Origin: Nitrospirales bacterium
Lineage (GTDB): Bacteria > Nitrospirota > Nitrospiria > Nitrospirales > UBA8639
Direction: 5' to 3'
Length of the DNA: 64,000 nucleotides
Assembly: GCA_022828225.1 (NCBI GenBank)
Contig: JAJEJG010000024.1
Location: 1 to 64,000 of the forward strand
Shown: in pieces, positions 17,745 to 27,201 of the stretch
How positions within the stretch are numbered: the first letter of the stretch is position 1
Layout of the letters: each line of letters opens with the position of its first letter
Notes under the pieces: generated by a model
The model's database searches: none
What the model saw: the letters and a program-made list of their open reading frames with translations, nothing else
What the model was told of the DNA's origin: nothing
Position numbers and translations under genes: made by a program

Positions 17745-18383
17745 TTATCGGCCCACAAACGGGTTGGATTCCCGTTCGAGTCCGATCTGCGTCGCCGGTC
17801 CGTGGCCCGGAACGACGCGCGTGTCGGGATCCAAGGAAAACAGCCGCTCCCGAATCGAAGACTGGATGGCGCGCGCGTCGCCTCCCCACAAATCCGTTCG
17901 CCCGATCCCTCCGCGAAACAGGGTATCGCCAGACAGAAGCAACTGCTGACCGGCAAAATAGAAACTGAGGGACCCCGGGGTGTGCCCGGGAGTATGCAAC
18001 GCCTGTCCGGAGACGCTCCCGAACGACAGCGCCTCCCCATCCTGAATCCAACAATCCGGATCCGGCACGGGGAGATACGGGACCCCAAACGCCTGACACT
18101 GCACGTCGAGCATCTTCCACAACCTTTCATCGTCGGGGTGCAGACAGAGCGGCGCCTGCGTGGCTTGCTGAATATCCCCGGACGCCAGGAAATGATCGAA
18201 ATGCGCGTGGGTGTGGAGGATACGCACGACCGTCAGGCCAAGACGCCGGACTTCATCCAGCAGTTGCTCGGGATTCCCGCCCGGATCGACAATGACCGCC
18301 TCGCGGGTTTCCATGTCGCCCAGAATGGAGCAATTACACCCCAGGGGAGGAACCGCAAACGTTTTCTGAATGATAGGCTGCAC
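17745..18383 (-). CDS. MBL-fold metallo-hydrolase (glyoxalase II-like)
   Basis: 212 residues, whole MBL fold of the short glyoxalase II type. Metal ligands are visible: THAHFDH (about 57-63), HTPGHTPG, SGDTLF and VPGHGP. The family hydrolyses thioesters such as S-lactoylglutathione, and single-domain members often have other thioester or persulfide substrates. No rhodanese or ETHE1-specific motif was seen. It is cytosolic and probably cotranscribed with the DUF151 gene. Confidence 0.85.
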   Translation of the reverse strand: MQPIIQKTFAVPPLGCNCSILGDMETREAVIVDPGGNPEQLLDEVRRLGLTVVRILHTHAHFDHFLASGDIQQATQAPLCLHPDDERLWKMLDVQCQAFGVPYLPVPDPDCWIQDGEALSFGSVSGQALHTPGHTPGSLSFYFAGQQLLLSGDTLFRGGIGRTDLWGGDARAIQSSIRERLFSLDPDTRVVPGHGPATQIGLERESNPFVGR

Positions 18384-18481
18384 GAGCCGCCTGCCCTCTC
18401 TTCAGCCCGGCCAACGCCCCGTGGGGTGAAGACCGGGACGCAATCCGACGATGCCGCAGCCTGCCAGACCTGAGCTTGGAT

Positions 18482-18510
18482 TTGCATTCATTCTTGAAGA
18501 GACCTACAAT
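18482..18510 (+). promoter_or_regulatory. Promoter of the coiled-coil lipoprotein gene
   Basis: TTGCAT (18482-18487), 17-base spacer, TACAAT (18505-18510). The predicted leader to the ATG at 18589 is about 70 bases. Confidence 0.6.
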
Positions 18511-18588
18511 TCAAAAAGCGAGGCCGAGTTTCGCAGTGAAGTGTAACACGTTCTCTTTGGAGAAAGCGCCTACGAGGACCCCTTTGTG

Positions 18589-19566
18589 ATGCTCGAGCAA
18601 CCAGTCATTCCAATACGACGCCACCATCTGATCCGGCTCTCTCTTATCAGCTTCTTCCTGTTGACCGGATGCCCGCCCGATAACACGCCGCTGATCGAGG
18701 AAAACGACCAACTCAAAGAACGAATCGTCAAACAGGAAAGCATGATGACGACCCTTCAGGAAGGGAACCGTGTCCTGCAGGAACAGATCGACCGGCTCAA
18801 TCAGGAACTTCGAGCCAACGAGGACGAATTCGGGAAACGACTCGAACTGGCGCAACAAACCGGGCAAGGCCTCTCCACTGAAAAACAAAACCTGCTTCAG
18901 CAAGTCACGGCCGTCACCAACAAGAACCGGAAGCTGCAAGCGGAGACAAAGAAACTCCGCAAACAACTCGAACTCACGCAACAAACCGAGCAGGGCCTCT
19001 CCGGTGAAAAAAAGAACCTCATCCAGCAGATCACAGCCTTGACCCAGGAAAATCAAAAATTGCACGCGGACGGTCAGAAATTCAAAAATGACGCCCAATG
19101 GCTGCGCACGCTACGGGATCGTTTTCGGCAGTCCCTGCAAGTCAACAACCAGACGGTGAAGGCGCAGACGCTGTTCCACAATCTGCCGGACGTGACCAAA
19201 GCCGCGTTGCAGGCCTTGGCGAATAACGGCTACACGGTGATGGCCAAAATGGAGACCGATCAAAAATCGGTGTTCATCACTGAACGCAAAACCTCACCTT
19301 CGCCCTCGATCGAGTTGCCCGGTTACCGGAACCAGTACCTGATGGAATTGGAGGCCCAACCCGACAACCAGACGGCTCTCAAGGTCAAAGCGCAGTATGA
19401 AGAGATGACCCCGGGAGGGACCATCATCGGGGTGGACGCAGACGAAGTCGCGGTCATCGAACGTCGATTGATTCAAGCCATCCGGCAAATCCTCGATCAT
19501 CCGGAACAAAAGACACCGGGCAAGGAGATTCACGCGCCACCGGAAGAGGACTCCGAAATTTCCTGA
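18589..19566 (+). CDS. Coiled-coil lipoprotein
   Basis: 325 residues from the ATG at 18589. A lipobox (LLTGC, Cys about 28) predicts a lipid-anchored protein. Residues about 35-175 form a long coiled coil with internal duplication (LELAQQTGQGLS and LELTQQTEQGLS, each followed by EK-x-N-L-x-Q-Q). A globular C-terminal domain (about 195-300) follows, with NNGYTVMAKMETDQKSVFITERK. The C-terminal domain is a beta-alpha unit not recognised with certainty. The design resembles outer-membrane lipoproteins that span towards the cell wall, which is inference. Confidence 0.8.
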   Translation: MLEQPVIPIRRHHLIRLSLISFFLLTGCPPDNTPLIEENDQLKERIVKQESMMTTLQEGNRVLQEQIDRLNQELRANEDEFGKRLELAQQTGQGLSTEKQNLLQQVTAVTNKNRKLQAETKKLRKQLELTQQTEQGLSGEKKNLIQQITALTQENQKLHADGQKFKNDAQWLRTLRDRFRQSLQVNNQTVKAQTLFHNLPDVTKAALQALANNGYTVMAKMETDQKSVFITERKTSPSPSIELPGYRNQYLMELEAQPDNQTALKVKAQYEEMTPGGTIIGVDADEVAVIERRLIQAIRQILDHPEQKTPGKEIHAPPEEDSEIS

Positions 19567-19624
19567 CCTGAATTTCTATGTGATGTCGTTGGGGTGAAAA
19601 TCCCTTACGCCGCCGGAGAGAGAA

Positions 19625-21070
19625 TCACGCACGCGAGCGGGAGGCAGCCGACAGGCTGTTCCCCGCCCTGAGGTAGGCATCGATCCCGGTCGCGGCCTTC
19701 CGGCCTTCTGCAATGGCCCAGACAATGAGCGAGGCGCCGCGTTTCGTATCCCCGGCGGCGAAGATCCCTTCCTTGCTGCTCATGAAATTCCCGTCTACCG
19801 CCACGTTTCCACGCGTGTCGTACTCGACGCCCAGGCTGTCGAGCAGGCCGTTCTTGACGGGTCCGGTAAAGCCCATGGCCAGGAGAACCAAATCGACTTC
19901 CATCTCGAATTCCGTGCCGGGGACCGGGATGAATTTTCCACCTTCGAACGAGACGCGATGAGCGTGTAGTTTGCCGACGCGGCCGTTGTCGCCCGAGAAC
20001 TTCGTGGTGGAGACGCTCCATTGACGGTCGCAACCTTCTTCATGAGCATGGGAGGAACGTAGCTGCATGGGCCACAGAGGCCACGGCGTGGAGTCCGCAC
20101 GCTGGGGAGGCGGTTCCGGCAGCAACTCGAACTGATGCACGGACTGACAGCCTTGGCGATGCGCCGTGCCCAAACAGTCGGAGCCGGTGTCGCCACCGCC
20201 GATAATCACCACCTGTTTGTCTTTGGCCGTGATCTTTTCGACCGGCAGGCTGTCGCCGGCGTTCACCTGGTTCTGTTGGATGAGATATTCCATGGCAAAG
20301 TGGACCCCATCCAGGTTACGACCGGGAACCGGCAAATCACGCGGCTGTTCGGCCCCCAAGGCCAAGCAGACGGCATCGAACCGGCCGGCGAGGTCGTCGG
20401 CCGTAACGTCCACGCCGACGTTCACGTTGGTTTCGAACTTCACGCCTTCCGCAATCATCTGGTCCAGCCTCCGGTCGATGACCCATTTTTCCATCTTGAA
20501 GTCCGGAATGCCGTAGCGCAACAGCCCGCCGATGCGGTCGGCTTTTTCATACACGGTGACACTGTGTCCGGCCCGGGCCAACTGTTGAGCCGCGGCCAAC
20601 CCTGCCGGGCCCGACCCGACGACCGCGACGGTTTTGCCGGTTTTGGCCACCGGCAGGACCGGCTCGATCCAGTTTTCATCGAACCCGCGATCAATGATGT
20701 TCCATTCGATGACGCGGATGGAGACGGGGTCGGCATTGATCCCCAATACACACGCGGACTCGCAGGGCGCCGGACACAACCGCCCGGTGAACTCGGGAAA
20801 ATTGTTCGTCGAATGGAGCGCCTTGAGAGCATCCTTCCATCGGCCGCGATGCACCATGTCGTTCCATTCCGGGATCAGGTTGATAACCGGACATCCGGTG
20901 TTGCTCTGGCAAAACGGCACGCCGCAATCCATGCACCGTCCGCCCTGGTTACGCAGCTTGTCCTCGGGGAACGGTTCATACATTTCCTGCCAATCCAATA
21001 CCCGCAGTTCGACCGCGCGCCGGGTCGGCGTTTCTCTCGCAAAGTTCATGAACCCCCGGGGATCAGCCAT
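19625..21070 (-). CDS. gltD: Glutamate synthase (NADPH) small subunit
   Basis: 481 residues. The N-terminal 4Fe-4S motif region is present (CMDCGVPFC, GCP, CPAPCESAC), followed by FAD binding (VAVVGSGPAGLAAAQQLARAG), the NADPH site (VVIIGGGDTGSDCLG) and the C-terminal FAD motif (GIFAAGDTKRGASLIVWAI). It supplies electrons from NADPH to GltB in ammonium assimilation. The start overlaps the end of gltB by 8 bases, so translation is coupled. Confidence 0.95.
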   Translation of the reverse strand: MADPRGFMNFARETPTRRAVELRVLDWQEMYEPFPEDKLRNQGGRCMDCGVPFCQSNTGCPVINLIPEWNDMVHRGRWKDALKALHSTNNFPEFTGRLCPAPCESACVLGINADPVSIRVIEWNIIDRGFDENWIEPVLPVAKTGKTVAVVGSGPAGLAAAQQLARAGHSVTVYEKADRIGGLLRYGIPDFKMEKWVIDRRLDQMIAEGVKFETNVNVGVDVTADDLAGRFDAVCLALGAEQPRDLPVPGRNLDGVHFAMEYLIQQNQVNAGDSLPVEKITAKDKQVVIIGGGDTGSDCLGTAHRQGCQSVHQFELLPEPPPQRADSTPWPLWPMQLRSSHAHEEGCDRQWSVSTTKFSGDNGRVGKLHAHRVSFEGGKFIPVPGTEFEMEVDLVLLAMGFTGPVKNGLLDSLGVEYDTRGNVAVDGNFMSSKEGIFAAGDTKRGASLIVWAIAEGRKAATGIDAYLRAGNSLSAASRSRA

Positions 21071-24000
21071 GCGCCACCGCCTCCTGGGTGCTTTTTTTCA
21101 GCGCCGCCTTGCGTTCCGCCAAGACCCGCTTGTAATCCAGCGGCATGACCTTGACGAAGTGGCGAAGCATCATCGGCCAGGAATCCAAAATCGTCCGGCC
21201 CTTGCGACTGCCCGTATAGCGCACGTGATTTTCAATCATGGTCTTCAGGGTTTGCACGTCTTCCGGCTCCACGACCCGTTCCAATTCCACCATCCCGAGA
21301 TTGCACCGGGATTCGAATTTCCCGTCTTCATTCCAGACGTAGGCTTCCCCGCCCGACATGCCCGCGGCGAAGTTGCGCCCTGTGCTTCCGAGCACCACGA
21401 CCACCCCCCCGGTCATATACTCACACCCGTGATCCCCGGTGCCCTCGATCACCGTGCGGACGCCGCTGTTTCTTACCGCAAACCGTTCGCCGGCCGTCCC
21501 GTAGAAATAACACTCTCCGCGCGTGGCCCCATAGAGTGACGTGTTGCCGATCAGAATCGTACGCTCGGGTTCGAACGTGACGCCCCGGGGCGGGGTCACG
21601 ATGATCTTGCCGCCGGAGAGCCCTTTGCCCAGGTAATCGTTGGATTCGCCTTCGAGATTGAGCGTGATGCCCTTGCTCAAGAACGCGCCGAAGGATTGGC
21701 CGGCCGATCCCTTGAAATTGATGGTAACGGTATCCGCGGGCAACCCTTCTTCTCCGTATTTTCGTGCGATGCGACTGGACAGAATCGTGCCGGTCGTCCG
21801 GTCAGTGTTCCGGATCGGCAGATCCAGCGTGACCGTTTCCTGCCGCTCGATGGCCGGTTCACACAGTTGCACCAACTTCACGTCCATAACCTTGTCCAAG
21901 CCGTGGTCCTGCGGCTGGACGTTGTACCTGGCCACCTCGGACCCGACGTCCGGCCGCCACAGCAAGGCAGAGAGATCCAGCCCGCTCGCCTTCCAATGGT
22001 CGATGGCTTTTTGCACTTTCAATTTGTCGGTCCGGCCGATCATCTCCGGGAACGTGCGAAACCCGAGTTGCGCCATGAACCGTCGCACCTCTTCCGCCAC
22101 GAAAAAGAAGAAATTCACCACGTGGTCCGGTTGGCCGGCAAACCGTTTGCGAAGTTCGGGGTCCTGGGTCGCGATGCCCACCGGGCAGGTGTTGAGATGA
22201 CACTTCCGCATCATGATGCAGCCCTCGACGATCAACGGCGCGGTGGAAAAGCCGAATTCCTCGGCCCCGAGCAGCGCGGCCACCACGACGTCGCGGCCGG
22301 TTTTCATCTGCCCGTCGGTTTCGACTTTGATGCGGCCCCGCAGGTCGTTCAGCACGAGGGTTTGATGTGTCTCCGCCAAGCCGAGTTCCCAGGGGATCCC
22401 CGCGGATTTGATGGATGAGAGGGGCGACGCTCCCGTGCCGCCGGAATCACCACTGATCAACACCTTGTCGGAATGCGCTTTAGACACCCCGGCAGCAACC
22501 GTGCCCACGCCGACTTCCGAGACCAGTTTCACGGACACGTCCGCGTCGGGATTCGAGTTTTTCAAATCGAAGATCAACTGCGCCAAGTCTTCGATCGAAT
22601 AAATGTCATGGTGCGGCGGCGGCGAAATGAGGCCCACGCCGGGCGTGGAAAACCGCATGTTCGCGATGACTTCGTCCACCTTATGCCCGGGCAATTGGCC
22701 GCCTTCCCCGGGTTTGGCCCCTTGCGCCATCTTGATTTGCAGTTCCTTCGCGTTGACCAGGTAATTGGCCGTGACCCCGAACCGCCCGGAGGCCACCTGC
22801 TTGATGTACGAATTCTTGGAATCGCCGTTGGACAACGGGATAAAGCGTTCCGCGTCTTCCCCGCCCTCGCCCGTGTTGCTCTTGGCGCCGATCCGGTTCA
22901 TGGCGATGGCCAGCGTCTCATGGGATTCCTTGCTGATGGCTCCATACGACATCGCGCCGGTGGTAAACCGTTTCACGATTTCACTCGCAGGCTCCACTTC
23001 CTCCAACGGCAAGGGCTCCGGCAGGCACTTGAAGTCGAACAGCCCCCGCAGATTCGACCGGCGCCGGGTTTCGTCGTTCACCAGTTGGGCATAGGTTTCG
23101 TAGGTCTTGGCGTCGTTGGTCCGGGTCGCGTGCTGCAACGAATAGATGGTTTCCGGGTTCCAATTGTGGTGTTCGCCCTGGATGCGGTAATGGATTTCGC
23201 TGCCGAAGTCCAACTGCCGAACGGGAACCGGTTCATACGCCACCTGGTGACGCCGCAGGGCTTCTTCGGCAATCTCCCGCATACCCATGCCCTGAATGCG
23301 TGAAGGCGTGCCCGTGAAATACCGTTTCACGAGTTCCTCGTTCAGCCCGATGGCTTCGAAAATCTGCGCGCCGCAATAAGACTGCACCGTGGAAATGCCC
23401 ATTTTGGAAAAGATTTTGAGCAGGCCCTTGTTGATGGCCTTGATGAATTTGCCCGACGCGGTTTCCGCGTCGATGCCTTCCGGCAAATAGCCTTCGCGCT
23501 CCAGATCCTTGTAGGTTTCAAACACCAGGTACGGATTCACCAGGCCGGCGCCGTATCCGATCAGACAGGCAAAGTGATGCGTATCCCGCGGTTCACCCGT
23601 CTCCAGGATCAGGCCGACTTCCGTGCGCGTGGCCTCGCGCACCAGGTGATGGTGGACCGCGGAGATCCCCAACAGGCTGGGAATCGCCGCCCATTCCTCG
23701 TTTACCCCGCGATCACTCAGGATCAAGAACTTGAAGCCCTCTTTGATGGCCTTGGACGCCTCACGGCAGAGTTGATCCACGGCCGTGCCCAACCCGTCGG
23801 GCCCGTCGGCCACGCGGAACAACAGGGGCAACGTCTTGCTGACGAAATGGGGATCTGCGATTTCCCGGATTTTCTGCAACTGCGCGTTCGTGACGATCGG
23901 CTGTTGGACCTTGATCCTCCGGCAGGCCTCCGGGGTCTCGGCCGTCAGGTTGGGTTTCGGCCCGATGTTCGTGACCAGCGACATGACCAACTGTTCCCGG

Positions 24001-25613
24001 ATGGGATCGATCGGGGGATTCGTGACCTGGGCGAAGAGTTGCTTGAAGTATTTGGGCAACAGTTGCGGCCGGTTGGACAGCACCGCCAAGGGCGTGTCCG
24101 TACCCATGGACGATATGGGCTCTTCGCCGTTGATACCCATCGGCGACAAGATCATCTTGAGTTCCTCGACGGTATAGCCGAACACCTGCTGCCGCTGGCG
24201 AAGGGTCGGGTGATCCGGTTGCGGCACGCTCAACGGCTCCGGCAATTCATCCAACGACACCCGGTGCTGGGTGACCCAGGAGCGATAGGGCTGTTGTCCG
24301 ACCATTTCCGCCTTGATTTCTTCGTCGTCGATGATGCGGCCTTGCACCGTATCCACCAGGAACATGCGACCGGGTTGCAGCCGCCCTTTTTCACGAATGT
24401 TCTTCGCGTCGGCCGGCAGGACCCCGGCTTCGGACGCCAGGACGACCAGATCGTCCGTGGTCACCTGATACCGGCAAGGCCGCAGCCCGTTCCGGTCCAA
24501 CGTCGCGCCGATCAGTTTACCGTCCGTAAACGCCACGGCCGCGGGGCCGTCCCAGGGTTCCATCATCGCGGCGTGATATTCATAGAAGCCCCGCCGGTTC
24601 AAATCCATGTGCGGGTTGCCGACCCACGGTTCGGGAATCAGCATCATCATGGCATGCGGCAGGGACCGGCCGGCCATCACGAGAAATTCCACCGCGTTAT
24701 CCAGGCACGCCGAATCGCTCTGTTCCTCGTACACGATGGGATAGAGTTTTTCGAGGTCGTCACCGAACAGGTCGGACGCCAAGCGCCCCTGCCGCGCTCG
24801 CATCCAATTGACGTTCCCGCGCAACGTATTGATTTCGCCGTTGTGCACGACGTACCGGTACGGGTGCGCCAGCGACCACGTGGGGAAGGTATTCGTGCTG
24901 AAGCGGGAATGCACGAGCCCCAGGGCCGAAACCATGCTGGAATCAGTCAGGTCCGGGAAGAACGCGCCGAGTTGCTCCGGCAACAACATGCCCTTGTAGA
25001 CGATGGTATTGGCGGACAGGCTGCACATATACACGCGCCCGCGTTCCACCAACGCGGACTCGCGAATCGCCCGGGCAATCCGTTTCCGGACGACGTACAA
25101 TTTCCGCTCGAACTGGGCTTCGTTCAGGATGTCGCGGGCGATGAAAAATTGCCGGATGTGGGGCAGGGTCTGCTGCGCCAGCGCGCCGACGTGTTCCAGC
25201 TTCACCGGCACGTCGCGCCATCCCAGGAAGCGCAGCCCTTCTTCGCGGACGATGGATTCAAAGAGGCCTTCACATTGACGGCGTAGCGGTTCATCCTGCG
25301 GCAGGAACACCATACCCACCCCATAGCCGCCCGACTCGGGCAACTGCAGGCCGACGTCTTGACACGCCCGCCGGAAGAATTCATGGGAGATTTGCAGGAG
25401 AATGCCCGCGCCGTCGCCGGTACAGGGATCGCACCCCTGTGCCCCGCGATGGTACAGATTCTTCAAGACGTCCAGTGATTGTTCGATGATGTTGTGGGAC
25501 CGGTGTCCTTTGATGTTGACGACAAAGCCGATGCCGCACCCGTCCTTCTCGAACCGCGGGTCATAGAGCCCCTGTTTGGGGGGCAGTCCATATGGGGATC
25601 GTTGATCGCTCAT
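21063..25613 (-). CDS. gltB: Glutamate synthase large subunit
   Basis: 1516 residues from the ATG at 25613. A short propeptide ends at the nucleophile in EKDGCGIGF (class II amidotransferase Cys). The central and FMN domains are intact (SGDSGGTGASPLSS), as are the iron-sulfur cysteines in CHLNTCPVGIAT and the C-terminal beta-helix domain (GGVVVVLGSTGRNFAAGMSGG). It makes glutamate from glutamine and 2-oxoglutarate with GltD. Length is normal for the family. Confidence 0.95.
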   Translation of the reverse strand: MSDQRSPYGLPPKQGLYDPRFEKDGCGIGFVVNIKGHRSHNIIEQSLDVLKNLYHRGAQGCDPCTGDGAGILLQISHEFFRRACQDVGLQLPESGGYGVGMVFLPQDEPLRRQCEGLFESIVREEGLRFLGWRDVPVKLEHVGALAQQTLPHIRQFFIARDILNEAQFERKLYVVRKRIARAIRESALVERGRVYMCSLSANTIVYKGMLLPEQLGAFFPDLTDSSMVSALGLVHSRFSTNTFPTWSLAHPYRYVVHNGEINTLRGNVNWMRARQGRLASDLFGDDLEKLYPIVYEEQSDSACLDNAVEFLVMAGRSLPHAMMMLIPEPWVGNPHMDLNRRGFYEYHAAMMEPWDGPAAVAFTDGKLIGATLDRNGLRPCRYQVTTDDLVVLASEAGVLPADAKNIREKGRLQPGRMFLVDTVQGRIIDDEEIKAEMVGQQPYRSWVTQHRVSLDELPEPLSVPQPDHPTLRQRQQVFGYTVEELKMILSPMGINGEEPISSMGTDTPLAVLSNRPQLLPKYFKQLFAQVTNPPIDPIREQLVMSLVTNIGPKPNLTAETPEACRRIKVQQPIVTNAQLQKIREIADPHFVSKTLPLLFRVADGPDGLGTAVDQLCREASKAIKEGFKFLILSDRGVNEEWAAIPSLLGISAVHHHLVREATRTEVGLILETGEPRDTHHFACLIGYGAGLVNPYLVFETYKDLEREGYLPEGIDAETASGKFIKAINKGLLKIFSKMGISTVQSYCGAQIFEAIGLNEELVKRYFTGTPSRIQGMGMREIAEEALRRHQVAYEPVPVRQLDFGSEIHYRIQGEHHNWNPETIYSLQHATRTNDAKTYETYAQLVNDETRRRSNLRGLFDFKCLPEPLPLEEVEPASEIVKRFTTGAMSYGAISKESHETLAIAMNRIGAKSNTGEGGEDAERFIPLSNGDSKNSYIKQVASGRFGVTANYLVNAKELQIKMAQGAKPGEGGQLPGHKVDEVIANMRFSTPGVGLISPPPHHDIYSIEDLAQLIFDLKNSNPDADVSVKLVSEVGVGTVAAGVSKAHSDKVLISGDSGGTGASPLSSIKSAGIPWELGLAETHQTLVLNDLRGRIKVETDGQMKTGRDVVVAALLGAEEFGFSTAPLIVEGCIMMRKCHLNTCPVGIATQDPELRKRFAGQPDHVVNFFFFVAEEVRRFMAQLGFRTFPEMIGRTDKLKVQKAIDHWKASGLDLSALLWRPDVGSEVARYNVQPQDHGLDKVMDVKLVQLCEPAIERQETVTLDLPIRNTDRTTGTILSSRIARKYGEEGLPADTVTINFKGSAGQSFGAFLSKGITLNLEGESNDYLGKGLSGGKIIVTPPRGVTFEPERTILIGNTSLYGATRGECYFYGTAGERFAVRNSGVRTVIEGTGDHGCEYMTGGVVVVLGSTGRNFAAGMSGGEAYVWNEDGKFESRCNLGMVELERVVEPEDVQTLKTMIENHVRYTGSRKGRTILDSWPMMLRHFVKVMPLDYKRVLAERKAALKKSTQEAVAHG

Positions 25614-25732
25614 CAGAGACATTCCTCGCATCCTTCGACAGGCTTCCTTCGCTTCGCTCAGGACAAGCCGGTCGATTCGCTTGGCTCATGACAAGAAAAA
25701 TGACATCAGAGAAGAAACGGAGACAAGAGAGG

Positions 25733-25762
25733 AATCTACTGGATACGGAAAAAAAGTGTCAA
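25733..25762 (-). promoter_or_regulatory. Promoter of gltBD
   Basis: Minus strand: TTGACA (25762-25757), 18-base spacer, TAGATT (25738-25733). The leader of about 115 bases includes a repeat-like stretch with cttcgacaggc and caggacaagcc (25637-25671). Confidence 0.55.
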
Positions 25763-25842
25763 GGCAAACCAAGTAAAACCGCGCGTCCGTTCGGACCATT
25801 TCTCGTTTAAATATTAATGCGGCGGACACCGCCCCTACAATC

Positions 25843-25871
25843 TTGACAAAGACCGGACCCTCCCATAGGAT
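25843..25871 (+). promoter_or_regulatory. Promoter of the polyprenyl synthase gene, predicted leaderless
   Basis: TTGACA (25843-25848), 17-base spacer, TAGGAT (25866-25871). The ATG at 25879 is only 7 bases after the -10 box, where transcription should begin. No ribosome site exists between them. Confidence 0.65.
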
Positions 25872-25878
25872 CGCTGAA

Positions 25879-26886
25879 ATGGGCGGTGCGCAACCAGTCG
25901 TTCAAAGTTCCCTGACGATGGACGAAGTCTGGGAGCTGTATCGCCCGGACATCGAAGAAATCGAATCGCACATTCGCCGGAACCTCAATTCCGAAGCTCC
26001 GCTCATCAACGAAATTGCCGCCCACATTCTGGACGGAGGCGGCAAACGCATTCGCCCGCTCCTGTTGAGTCTCTGCTCCCGGCTTTCGGGCTATACCCCC
26101 AAAGACGACCTGGTTCTCGGCAGCCTCATCGAATTTATCCATACGGCAACCCTGCTCCATGACGACGTGCTGGATGAAGCGGCGCTTCGGCGGGGGCGCC
26201 CCACGGCTCGCCGCATTTGGGGCAACCAGGCCAGCATTTTGGCGGGAGATTACCTCTACTCGCGGGCCATGCACCACATCGCCGCGTTCAAGAACCATGA
26301 GGTCAATGACGCCATGGCCCTGGCCTGCAAGCGTTTGGCGGAAGGAGAAATCCTGCAACTGTGCGCCAACCGGCAACCGCTGTTGTCCGAAGCGGAGTAT
26401 CTGCGAATTGTTGAATACAAAACCGGCGCTTTATTGGCGGCCGCGTGCAAGGTGGGGGGCCTGATGGGCGGCGTCTCGTCCCTGCAAGCGGAAGAGCTGT
26501 ATCGCTTCGGCTTGAACGTGGGCATTGCCTTTCAATTGGCCGACGACTGGCTCGATTACACGGCCGATGAACAAAACCTCGGGAAGACCCTCGGACAGGA
26601 CTTGATGCAAGGGATGGTCACCCTCCCCCTGATCCACGTGTTACCGTGTCTGGCGGCAGACGACCGGCAGAGCATCGTCGCCAAGATTGAACGGAACACC
26701 ATAGAGGAAGGCGATCTGCTCCGGCTTACCGCGTCCATGCACGAACATGGCTCCCTGGGTTACACCAGAGCGCGTTCCCGGGAATATGTCGACGCCGCGC
26801 TCTTGAATCTCACCACCTTCGACGATTCCACTGCCAAGCGCGCCCTCATCGTCGTGGCCGATTATATGGTCAACCGGGATAGCTGA
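25879..26886 (+). CDS. ispB: Polyprenyl diphosphate synthase (IspB type)
   Basis: 335 residues from the ATG at 25879; the upstream in-frame TTG is part of the -35 box. Family motifs: GGGKRIRPLL, first aspartate-rich motif LLHDDVLDEAALRRGRPT, GNQASILAGDYLYSRA, and second aspartate-rich motif FQLADDWLDY. It condenses isopentenyl diphosphate to a long all-trans chain for the quinone tail; chain length cannot be read reliably. The gene stands alone, with repeats downstream. Confidence 0.9.
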   Translation: MGGAQPVVQSSLTMDEVWELYRPDIEEIESHIRRNLNSEAPLINEIAAHILDGGGKRIRPLLLSLCSRLSGYTPKDDLVLGSLIEFIHTATLLHDDVLDEAALRRGRPTARRIWGNQASILAGDYLYSRAMHHIAAFKNHEVNDAMALACKRLAEGEILQLCANRQPLLSEAEYLRIVEYKTGALLAAACKVGGLMGGVSSLQAEELYRFGLNVGIAFQLADDWLDYTADEQNLGKTLGQDLMQGMVTLPLIHVLPCLAADDRQSIVAKIERNTIEEGDLLRLTASMHEHGSLGYTRARSREYVDAALLNLTTFDDSTAKRALIVVADYMVNRDS

Positions 26887-27201
26887 CGCCGTTGCCTCCA
26901 TTCAGGCAAGCCATTCTGTCAGCGAATGACTGAACCCATATAGGCATGACAGAAAAAACAAATGCAAAACCAAAGACACTGGATGCCCGATCGAGCCGGG
27001 CATGACGGAGGGGGAGTCACGGATTACAGCGGTCTGAATTGGAACAAGACTCAAGGGATACTTCAAGAGATCATCGAATCCGACCTCGCCACCAAACGCG
27101 ACCTGAAAGAGCTTGAACTTCGCTTGATCATCAAACTCGGATCCATCGTGGTAGTAGTGATCGGGCTGCTGGTGGCCCTTTCAAAGCTCAACGTCTTTTA
27201 G
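26887..27201 (+). pseudogene. Repeat-rich spacer with remnant of a DUF1640/CCDC90-like small membrane protein
   Basis: The last 60 codons before the stop at 27201 encode KTQGILQEIIE and then LATKRDLKELELRL, followed by a single transmembrane segment (KLGSIVVVVIGLLVAL). This is the C-terminal pattern of the small coiled-coil DUF1640-like proteins common in environmental bacteria. Upstream in-frame codons come from a family C palindrome (26973-27006), and no plausible start with a ribosome site was found. It is probably a 5'-truncated remnant. The stop overlaps the stop of the converging flippase-like gene by 4 bases. Confidence 0.45.

Noticed and set aside
23574-25286. 570-codon plus-strand open frame opposite gltB
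   Set aside because: It lies wholly within gltB, has no recognisable motif and shows the same low-complexity His/Arg/Gln composition as other antisense frames.
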